Origin: Mytilus trossulus
Taxonomy: Eukaryota; Mollusca; Bivalvia; Mytilida; Mytilidae
Direction of reading: 5' to 3'
NCBI RefSeq assembly: GCF_036588685.1
Contig: NC_086374.1
Location: 34,774,886 to 34,838,885 of the forward strand
DNA length: 64,000 nucleotides
Below are positions 1-12,000 of the stretch, in pieces. Position 1 is the stretch's first letter; each line of letters opens with the position of its first letter. The notes under the pieces were generated by a model. It worked only from the letters and a program-made list of their open reading frames with translations, was not told the DNA's origin and searched no databases. The position numbers and the translations under genes were made by a program.

Positions 1-60
1 CCATTAAACATGGAAAAAAAAAAACTCAACTCATTTTGATCTCATATTTTAATTTTTCAG

Positions 61-3000
61 GTACACACAAATGGGAGGAACTTTCATATAGAGGGGAAAA
101 GATTCCCTATTTTGAAGGCCACAGCCTAGTTGCACACAAGGTAACTATGTACATTTATACATGAAAAATGATAACCAACTTAAATGTGTTTTAGAAAAAA
201 TAGCTAAACATGAAATGAAGAAGAACCCCATAAAAAAACATTCAACTTACATTTGTGTTCAACAAAAAAAGTCATGTGTAAGTGTTTATAGAATCTTGAG
301 CTATCAATTTGCCTTTTCAGAATCTAATGCATTCTGGGTAATATTTTCAAAAGTGTACACCAAAACCTCTTAATTGGTTAAAAACGTCCTAAACAATGAA
401 AATTCAACAAATGACATATATATTTTCATTTTGGGGTATGAACAATGAAATTACCCATAATCCTTTAGATTCTGAAACGGCCAATTGACTTGCCATAATC
501 TAGAAAAGTGGTGAACCTATTGAACAGAAACTATCAAAGACCAACCATCAAGATCAATACAAAAAAAGTCAGTTTTGCAAAAAAAAAAAAAATATAGCTT
601 TATTTATTTTCAACACATATGATTGTGTAATCTGAGATCTGTTCTACATATGTTGCAAATTCAATTTGATTATACATATATATATGTTAAAATTCTATTG
701 ATACAGAATAAACGATTATAAATAAAAGTATTTTTTACATGTGTATGATTCGTATTTGTATACATGTTCATGATGTTTGAATAGTTTTACACTAGTAATT
801 TTTTGGGGCCCTTTATCATTATAGATTGCTGTTCGGTGTGAGACTACATGTAGGCTCAGTGCTGAAGACCGTAACTTGACCTATAATGGTTTAGTTTTAT
901 AGATTATGACTTGTATGTAGAATTGTCTCAATGTAGTATAATACTTGTACAGTGTTCTCCCCAGGCCGTTTTAGCGCCGCGATGTTCAGCGCTATTTGAA
1001 TTCACCGCGGTGGTATTTGGGCAGACCGCGGCGCTATCCAATCAAAAATCAGCGCTATTGTTTTTGAGTTTCAAACATCCTGTATTATTTTGTACACATT
1101 CCGATCACGTGATCGACTGGTTTATTTATCCAAGAGATCGTTAATTCACCCAACAATGTCAAATATCGTAGGGACAAGTTCAATAAATGATAAAAATGGC
1201 GCCATTTGCAAAACTTTTACTGCCAAATTAACCTTTCCTCCCTCGAGTTTTTCGCTTTTAAAAATACCGAAACTTATGAAAGGAATGGACAGAGACATTT
1301 AATGCATGTCTCGGGTGCTGAAAAGTTCATTTCTAAAAAATATAAGGAAAGTGTTACCCCCTTCTCTGACAACGTGGTCTCAACCATTGCTTGAACCATT
1401 TACGATTATATCATTACTTTTTCGCGTTTTAATACTACCGAACCTGAATTGTTTGAAGGAGGCAACCCTGTTATCAAGGGATTCATTATAAGCCCGTATA
1501 TTACGATTACTTGTCCATCCGTGGCTCTTTTTCAAATAGATAAGGGAATAAGACAAAACGAAATTTTTGTGTAGATATATATGAAATATCGATATTTGTC
1601 AACCAATCATCAATATATATTATTTAAATATTGCTTTAAATTTAATGTAAACAGAGGATGGCTTGGATTAGAAATAGTATAAGTGTAAACAGGAAGTTAT
1701 GTCAGCCAGTAAGGGAGATAATTTGGGAGGGAAAGACCTAAAAGAAGTATTGTCAAATCTTAACAAACTTATCTGGTGGCACATATTCAAATGTTTATAG
1801 AATTATCAAACACAACCTCTAAAGGTGGTAATTGCTTCAATTGGCATATATAATGTATTTGATTGGTAATTTACCTTTAAAATAAAAAAATCTTTAAAAT
1901 ATTTTTATAGGATTTCTTTCATACATGTTATATTCATAATTCATAATTGGAATATTTTAGCCTTTTTTAAGCAAATCTTTGATAACAATTGAATATTATT
2001 GAAAGGGCAAGTTCATTTCTTCCTTTGAAATACTATACTCATTTTTATTGCAAAGTCGCACTTTGCTAGAAATGTTTATAAAAGTAAATGTAAAAAATAC
2101 CAATCTTGTCATTGAAAACTTTCTCACAGAAGCTGACAATGACTTTATTGTTGGACCTACATGTTCTGCAACATCACCTGTTAGTAATAAGAAATCTTCA
2201 CATAGGCAGTCTGGTATAGACCCACCATGGAAAAGACTTTTCCTTGGGTGTTACAGACAGATAATAATATGAGGATTATATGAATTTACAATGGAGAAAA
2301 AGACTTTTCTTCTATCATGTCTATACCCAGACAATAACATTAGCAAACAAAGGGTAACTTCCATGAGCATAATGAGGACATCATTACAAGAGAAAACATC
2401 AATAGCATAATATAGGAGAAACACATAAAAAATCAATTACAAACCAACCGCGCGGCGCGACAAAGTTACTGAGAATTGTGGAAAATCACGCACTTACCAC
2501 AGCGCTATCCAAAAATCCTGGGGAGAACACTGCTTGTATGCAATTTTCGTAAATTGAGTTCACACTATATTTTGTGTAATTACAGAGACTTCTGTTACTG
2601 TTTGGAGGTGTTCTGAGTTATGATCACACAGAATCAGCTTTATGGATTATAAATCCAGGTAATTACTGTCGATCTATTGTTGTTTTTGTCACATATATAT
2701 GGACATAAATAAATTCTGGAATTCCTCCCTCCCCCTCCACAAAAAATTTGAAACTACAAACTCAACAAAGGTAAATAAACCAGGCCAAGAGGTCGTACAT
2801 TGATAAATGAACTTGTTTTTTAAACTCAATAAAAAATAGTAAGCAGTCTTATATTTGATAAGTATAAATGTATATACTCTTATTAAAGGTTGCATTTCTG
2901 TAAATATTGACCATCCAATTTCCCACAGGAACTCCTTTAATGGCTAAAATTATACCACTTTTACTATGAAGTTTTGAAAAAAAATCTTATCCTAGAATTG

Positions 3001-6000
3001 AAAGTTCATATGCACTACAATTTTTTCAAAGGTCAAAATATAGGGCTGTGCAGCATATTTTCAACTTTTATATGCACTGAACTTTCCAGAGTTTTAACTA
3101 ACACTAATTTTCTTAACTACCCCTACCTTAGCTAGAATGATTGATTGGTGGTTGCTTAACGCCAAGTACCTCGAATGAAGGGTAACCACAGATTTCGATG
3201 TAAACAATATGCACATGTTTATTTACTGGTAACATTCCCAAGTTATGTCTCTATGAGATGGAACAAACAGAGCATAACTGGGAACCAGTATGTAAACAAA
3301 AATTAATTTTCTATTAATATTCTAAATCTCCCAAAAAGAGGCGTGGTTTGAGAAACAGCTGTATTTACAAAGTGCAACCTAAAGGCAACTAATTCTAGAC
3401 CTCATTGAGCTAGATCCTATGTCACTGTTAACACCTGTTTCATAAAAGTGATTTGTGTTTCAGATTTACAATATATCAGGAGGCACGTACCAGATGCTGG
3501 TAGTACACAGCCATGTGCCAGACGACATCACACTTCAGTGGTCCATAACAATGTGATGTATGTGTATGGTGGATACATTGATCTTCAGGGATCAACCTCA
3601 GATGTATGGGCATATCACATAGGTATGTGTATGGATATAGGGGCATGTCTTTCTTGGAATCAACATAATTTATAATCTAAAACCTTGCCTGGATTTCTAG
3701 ACATAAGGAATTTCAAATTCACGTATAATATTTTCTGCACATAAAAGTAACCATTGTTAATTTGGTCACAATTAGATGATATGTACTTGCATTGACATGA
3801 AAAGCTGATAAAACTGACGTGGAAAGGTAACACATGCCCACCAAAAGCTCTTTTTTTGAGAGCCCAGGTGGTCGTGTGGTCTAGCGGGATGGCTGCAGTG
3901 CAGGCGATTTGGTGTCACGATATCACAGTAGCATGGGTTCGAATCCCGGCGAGGGAAGAACCAAAAATTTGCGAAAGCAAATAGTTGGGTTGATGTTTAG
4001 ACGAGTTGTATATACATTATGTACACAGCCATGTATCACCATCATTGATGGCGATCCGATGGATACATCTGTTGTAGGGTTGTCACTGACTCAGACGTAC
4101 TTATGAATATAATTATTTTCTGTGACTGTATCTTACATTAATTTGTAGGATCCTTTACTATAGATAATTTAGCTGATCTGTAACAATAACATCTTCATGT
4201 CTTATATATCATGTACTGTAGTACGCCGCTAGATTAAAACTGACGTGGAAAGGTAACACATGGCCACCGAAAGCTCTTATTTTGAGAGCCCAGGTGGTCG
4301 TGTGGTCTAGCGAGACGGCTGCAGTAGCATGGGTTCGAATCCCGGCGAGGGAAGAACCAAAAATTTGCGAAAGCAAATTTACAGATCTAACATTGTTGGG
4401 TTGATGTTTAGACGAGTTGTATATATATATATAGCCTAGGTGGTATTGTGGTCTAGCGGGACGGCTGCAGTGCAGGCGATTTGGTGTCACGATATCACAG
4501 TAGCATGGGTTCGAATCCCGCCGAGGGAAGAACCAAAGATTTGTGAAAGCAAATTTACAGATCTAACATTGTTGGGTTGATGTTTAGACGAGTTGTATAT
4601 ACATTATGTACACAGCCATGTATCACCATCATTGATGGCGATCCGATGGATACATCTGTTGTAGGGTTGTCACTGACTCAGACGTACTTATGAATATAAT
4701 TATTTTCTGTGACTGTATCTTACATTAATTTGTAGGATCCTTTACTATAGATAATTTAGCTGATCTGTATCAATAACATCTTCATGTCTTATATATCATG
4801 TACTATAGTACGCCGCTAGATTAAAACTGACGTGGAAAGGTAACACATGGCCAGCGAAAGCTCTTTTTTTGAGAGCCCAGGTGGTCGTGTGGTCTAGCGG
4901 GACGGCTGCAGTGCAGGCGATTTGGTGTCACGATATCACAGTAGCATGGGTTCGAATTCCGGCGAGGGAAGAACCAAAAATTTGCGAAAGCAAATTTACA
5001 GCAGTGTTCTCCCCTAAGTCCTACAACACAGTACCACAGTAAACACAACAAAGGCAAACAGGTAATGACAAAAAGTAACAAGAAAAAAAAATAAGCGACG
5101 CAACGCGACACAAAATACTGTAAAATTCATTTCGTCACGGGTTACCCTGGTGCTATCCAAAAATCCTGGGGAGAACACTGTACAGATCTAACATTGTTGG
5201 GTTGATGTTTAGACGAGTTGTATATATATATATATATACTTTATTGGTATTTGTAAACACTTTTGATGGATGTAATTGAATTATTTTGCCAAGACATTCC
5301 TTGTGTACATTTCAGACGATGAAGAATGGGAACAGATAAACCCTAATCAGAGGTTAGAGAATACAGCCGGTAAACGACATGGACATACATCAGTGTTATA
5401 CGGTCGTGAGATGTGGGTATTTGGAGGAATGTCTGGCCTGCAGGCAAAATCAGACTTCTGGAGATTTAATTTGCGTAAGTATACAACATTTTCCTTGTAT
5501 ATAAATTTAAATTTCAGAAATTAAAAGCATATCTTGATTTAATCCTTGCCACCCAGAAAATAAATATAAAAAAAAAGAATTTTGAAATTTATGAAGCCTT
5601 TGCTTTTCTTTTTCATGATTATCTATAATTTTTCGATTTAAGGGGTGCCTGACATTCATTATTTGACTGTTTTACTGCAAAGACCCTTGAAAATAATTTA
5701 AGACTACATATTTTCGCTAAATCTTTTAGTATCTTTTTTCCCTTGCAAAATAGTTCAATTTTTTTCTGACAATTACTCTAGTATGTGATAGTTCACATTC
5801 CTCATTTTGCAGAGACATCTTTTAAAATATATGCATATCAAAACATACTACATCTTGTTTTATAGATTCATTGAAATGGGACAGAATAAAGTCAAAGTAT
5901 GGACCTCCTTGTTTATCTGGACATTCAGCAACAGTGGTGAGTTTTTAACCCTCCCCCCCACCATAGCCGAGGGCTCATCAAGTTTTACCCTTGTACGTCC

Positions 6001-9000
6001 CAAAGTTGGTTTCCATTCTCTTACTTCAATCAATTGTTATGAAACTTCTACACAATGCTTATTACCACAAAACACAGATCAAATTTGAATTTAGGTGGCG
6101 TCAAATTTACGGTTGTTGAGTTATGCCCCTTTACAAATGAAAAAAATGAATATATAATGCTAATTACCACTACACTCAGTTTAAGTTCAAATTTTGGAAG
6201 CATCACTTTTGCAGTTCTTGAGTTATTTCCTTTTATAATGTTAAATGATAGGGGGCCATCCTATGTGTTCCTATGGATACATTCCCCATTTATTTTTTAT
6301 TGTCATGAGATATGTCCGTTAATTATTTCAAATTGTATCTAGTATTATCCTATTAATAAGAAGAAGTGGTATGAGTGCCAATGAGGCAACTCCCCATCCA
6401 AGTGACATTGTATAAAAAGTAAACAATTTTAGGTTAAAGTACAGCCTTCATCAGAGAGCTTACACCGAACAGCAAGCTGTAAAGGGTTCCACAAATGACA
6501 AGTATAAAACAATTCAAACAGCAACCCAACGGTCTAATTTATACAAAACCAACAGTCTAATTTATACAGAAACAAGAAATAAGGAACACCTACATATATG
6601 AACCACACTAACAAACCACAACCATTGAACAACAGGCTCTTGACTTAGGACAGGTGCATAAACCTTATAATTATAGTAAAATATGTATAAAAGTATAACT
6701 CATATTGTGTTAAAACTTTATTACTATGAGATTTGGTTTCAATTAATGAGACACCAACACAATAACACAAAATTGTGTCCTGTAGATTCTAAATTTTGAC
6801 TTGTACAATATAGGATATGATTAACAGTAAAGTATGCTATGCAAGCTTAAAAATCTGCTGTAATGAATTTGTTCTACCCTGAGGATACAGCAGGTCAACA
6901 TTTTGGTGTAAATTTAAAGATATGAGTTTGAATACACCATGGCTTTCAAAGTAACCACAAGATCATTAAGTTTGATGATTACCTAAGCATCATTTGTACA
7001 ACAATATTACAACACACTTGTTAATTAAAAAAACATTATATGCTTATTTAAAAAAAAAAGCTCTTATAAGTTGTGTTTGAAAGCAGATATTAGATATCCA
7101 AAAGGTTTAACTTTAAAGTGAAGTAAATCTAAAATCATGAAAAGTAAAATGGTCAGCCATAAACCAGGATGACAACACCAGAATTTATTGAGACAGAGTT
7201 TGACATTTTTTGTCTGCTGCAAATTAATTAGATTAACAATATCACAAGCTTTTGGTCCTTGGGTAGTGATTCCTAAATAGGCTGATAATTCAACAGCAAG
7301 TTCATTTACATGTAGATACAGGAGATTAAAATCAGGAGTAAACTAATTTGCACTTAGAAATTTTATGGCCCATTGAATTGTATGACCATGATAACCAAGA
7401 ATGTAAATATTACATATATGACACAATGTATGACTATTATCACAATTTTAAGTGGGAGTCCATTGATATAAATTGTAAATATCAACTGATAAGTTATCTA
7501 TGTAATCATTTTCCAGATAACCTACATAAAAATAAGTGTTAAAATAATGAAAAGGTAGTAGGATTACATAATCTTTTGGTAAAATATATATTAAAAAGAT
7601 AATAATACTTTTTTATGTTTGAAAATAATGTTTGTATTTTTAGGTGAAGGATTACATGGTAATAGTAGGTGGAGAAAGTAATGGTGTAATGTCAAGTGAT
7701 ATATGGGTGTTTGGTTTCTGTAAGTATCAGGTGTCACTAACATTTATTGGTCAAATAAAATATTTTAACACCTAAAATATCAGCTGACCTGGCAGTCATT
7801 AAAATTTTGTGCACAATTGTTGTATTCTGAATCAAATACTGGGTTTTGGTGTTCACAGCACAAAACATTTAAAATTTTTTGCTCAAAACACCAAATTCAG
7901 TGCATGTCCACATGATTGGTTAACTATGTTATAAGTCGAATATAAGAATTTGAGTCAAATTGGTGAACGCTATTTTACAGTGATTGGAAATCTGAACTTG
8001 TCTGTAAATTTATGGATGACAACCATGACAACATCATTATGAAAAACAAACCCGCTTCACGTCAGACATCATTAAATCATTATTATATTTTAACCTTGCC
8101 ATGAGAAGCGTGATTGACGAAATGATGTTTGATTAAAACAAAATGTAACTAAGTCTTTCTTCATCTAGTTGATATTTTTTGCTTTATTTTCATTACCATC
8201 TAAATCAACATGAAAATATGTTGTTGTCTGCTGTGTCACCTGCTGTCCTCATCAGTCATTGCAAAATTGATTTTTATACTGTTTAATTTCTTTTAAAAAA
8301 AAAAAAAAGTTTTCTTTCTGTAAAAAGTGTATAATTACAAACGTAAAATGTTGCATTATACCAAAAAGTCGTTTTGTTCAGATTGTTCAGATGTTAAATA
8401 TGATTTTCATTCCAAACCCTTTCTTTTATTTTTACAGGCACATTAAAATGGACACATTACCAACCCACACATCAGTATCCTTCACCTCGTAAATGGCATT
8501 CTGTTATTCCTGTGACAGCACGATATAGGAAGGGGGATAATTCTGTCAGAACTAAATCATTACCTCATCTGCAGAAGAAAGGACAAAAAGTTGTAAATAG
8601 ACCAAAATCAAGTCCAGTTTATTCTTCAGCAAGATTTGCTAGAAGATCTCCAGAGCAGACTGAAGATGCCAAATTAAACCGTCCAAATACTTTAGCACTT
8701 CATATGAGCGATGAATCAAATCAAATTAACTCTACTTCTCAGCCAATTGAAATGTCCAGTTTAAATGAGAGAAATTCTGACCGGAGAAGTCCTTTCAAAG
8801 GAAACGGATTTGATAAGGGTACAAAACAGAAAGATGAGAAGTCCCCCCTGTTATGTAATAGACAGACATCAAGGGATAGTATGATATCTAATGGTAGTGG
8901 ACTAGGGACAGATAACCCATGTCTAGAGCTGGATAGTAGCTGTGAAAAAATGGATAGATTTGCCAAATGTTCAAATGACAGCTCTGATTGTCTGGTTTCT

Positions 9001-12000
9001 TTAGAACTGAAAAATATGAATGCAAATGTTAATCAGAAAGATTCATTGCATAAGTCCCAAGTTGTTACTAGATTTGTGAAAAATAAAAAGCAGAATTTTC
9101 ATGCATCAAATATTCCAGGACAAGTTAACCTGTCCCCGAATGGTGATACATTCCGTTGTAAAACTCATAGCAATAAGAACAAGTCATGTGACCTGGTTGT
9201 TGAAGATCTTGAATTCTGTGATAATTACTTCTCTAACAGTACTCAGGAAAATAACAGACTTAAACATTCCAGAAAGATGGATATTACCCACAGCTCAAAC
9301 AAAGATTTAAAAATAAAACAACCAGATACAGCATTTTATGAAACAGAATTTAATGACAAAACTATGATGAAAACACAAAGTTCTCTAGAAGAAAAATCAT
9401 ATTCTATGAGTGATATTAGTAAACCAAATCTTGTCCAAATTCTACCAATAACCTCAAAATCAACCAGTATGCAGCTACCCCAAAAAGTGCCTTGTAGGAA
9501 ATGTAGTTTGAATTGTTGGATGGAGGAAACAGAGATTGACGATGACACCTTAGACCCAGATGATGTGGATAGTCCCTCGAATGGTACATCAGACATAGTC
9601 AATGATGTAACAGAGTCCAAATCTACACAGGACCAAGAGTCCAAACCGACACAGGACCAAGAAGCTTGTAAAGAGACTGTTGTTGAGGTATTTGATTTGT
9701 AATATTAATGTAGGGAGGCAGACTGCATTCATTGCACCTCTCAGTGTATAGATTTTATTAATTGCCCTATGTGTACTTTCTTACACATGATAAACTATAA
9801 TTTAAGAATAAGAAGATATGGTATGATAACTCTCACAGGAGACCAAATGACACAGAAATTAACAACTATAGGTCACGGTACAGCCTTTGGCAATGATTTC
9901 CTCGTGTAAACATTTGGCTAAGATTAAAAGTATCAGGAGGGAATACAAGCTTTATCTTTTTGTTCTTATATCTGTTTTGCTTTTTACATGTAAGCTACAC
10001 ATCTTTCATTATGTGAAACATTCATATGGATAAACATTTTTTTAATCAGTTAGATAGTAATAAAAAAACACAAATAAATCATAAAATTTCAATTGTATAG
10101 GTGTTGATTCAACATGTTTGTATATTTTATAGAATGGTCCCCCCTACTTGTTGTTGATTGGTGGACATGAGGAAAAGGGACACAATGTATCAGTAGAACC
10201 TATTGTTGTGTGGCAGTGTGATGTTTTAGTCAGACATAGTGATATTAGCCATGGAGAATACATGAAGTAAGTAATCAGGCTCTAAAACAAGTAGTAGCTT
10301 GACTAAATCAACAAGCTAGTATACATATTTACTTGGTATTATAAGTAGTCATCTCTAATTTAACATGGAAGTACACCTTGTTTTAGATAAATCATTGGAC
10401 AGAAATGATGTCAGTTACTGCATGAAAGTGAAAATGTCATGCAAGGTTCATTTGAAAATGTTTACTAAATTGTTAATTGATGAACAAAATTAGACTTGTA
10501 AGCTGGCGCTACATTTTTTTCAATATAGAGTTTTCAAAATATCACCTCCAGCCTTTCACTCTGTATCAAGTCTCTGTCAATAATAGGAAAGGAAGTTATA
10601 AATTTAATCTTGAAAGTCATGGTTGTTTCAATGAGTTGTTATTCAGAATATAATTTTATTAAAGACATACATCAGCAGAGAAGTTGATTGTGAAAATTAT
10701 TAGTAATGGTGTCTCTTATAAATGTAGAAGTTAATATCAAGGGGGGAGAGGGGGGGGGGTCATCTAATTTGAAAATAGGACTAAAATGTTCATTCTTCTC
10801 TTATTAATAGTTTATTTTAAAATTTTACCAGATTTTCTACCATGTACAATGTAGAAACCTAAACTAAGATATGAATTTAAGCCATAAATATTAAAAGATA
10901 GATTTTTTTTGGTTTAAATGTATGTTAAAACTTTGGCTTTGAAGCAGTCCGCTACATTATTTGTATAATTCTTGAAAACTTGCTCTTAATGTTGACATAA
11001 GAAGTTAATTATCATCAGAACCAAATAGCTTATCTATTAAAATGAGTGTTTTTGGTATTATAGAATTAGGAAAAACAATTTTGTGTGTGCATTTTATATT
11101 TTTACACCATTAAGTGCTTATTGGCATACTTTATATCAGCCTATAGCTAGTACATAAAGACCACTACGGTATTTGTTAAATAATAAGCATATATTTGCAT
11201 TGTTTCCTCTCTTTAGAACAACACTATGCTTACAATCTTATGTTATATGAATGTATATTAGCCTTAATGCAGATAAAATTATAAAGCATGGTACCAAAAA
11301 TACTTGGTCTTTAGCAATGATTATATTAGAATTGTAACTTAATTCAGATATAAAGGAATTTTAAATAAAAAGTAGATAAATCTAGCCTCATTCAATCAAA
11401 TAAAGGCAATGGTAGTAGTGCACTGTTCTAAGTTCATGAATGGATTGAGAAAAAAACAAATCTGGGTTACCAACTTAAACTGAGGGAAACACATCAAATA
11501 TAAAAAAAAATGTTTCATATAAGAACACTATTAAATAATGGTTCTCCATATTTTCTTTCAGATTTTTAAGAAACTTTCAAACAATGATTTTGATATCTTG
11601 TTATTAATATTTTGTAACAGTTAAAAACATAATTTGAAATCCCAACAAGATGTGTTTTTTATATATACTGTATGTTGATGTGTTTTAAAATATCTTATTT
11701 TAGGAATATTGGTTATAATTACTTATCAAAATCTAAATTAATCAAAATTAAAATCTCTAAAACGTATGCATTTGGCAATGAAATTTTTATGATTTTTTTT
11801 TTATAGATTTTAGAATTCTATTTTTTTTAAGGTCTAGTTTTGTTCAGTGTTATCAATATTGTAGGACTTGTGTTGTGTTCTACACTATTCCTACTGAAGT
11901 ATGCCATTGTCCAGTACATTTCACTTCACTTTGTTTGACTCATTTTGCTTTACAGCCAAAAGATATATTATTGCAGTGTACTCGATTTGTGACTTTAAAA

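Noticed and set aside
911-1491. Overlapping plus-strand frames inside the 1.58-kb transposon
   Set aside because: They are short, overlapping and start before or within the inverted repeat. They show no transposase motif.
2048-2272. 74-codon frame that might be a transposase fragment
   Set aside because: No DDE, zinc-finger or other motif is visible, and its length and composition fit chance in AT-rich DNA.
950-2532. Firm assignment to the hAT superfamily
   Set aside because: The ends resemble hAT but the visible target duplications are 5-6 bp, not 8 bp, and no transposase was found.
3868-3960. tRNA gene suggested by box A and box B
   Set aside because: The same sequence recurs in six places with a conserved non-tRNA body and tail, one copy has an internal deletion, and no proper acceptor stem is apparent. 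It is a SINE head.
4209-5111. Minus-strand frames across the SINE array (NSNPCYCDIVTPNRLHCSRPARP)
   Set aside because: The same peptide appears at every SINE copy because it is the reverse translation of the tRNA-like head. It is not a gene.
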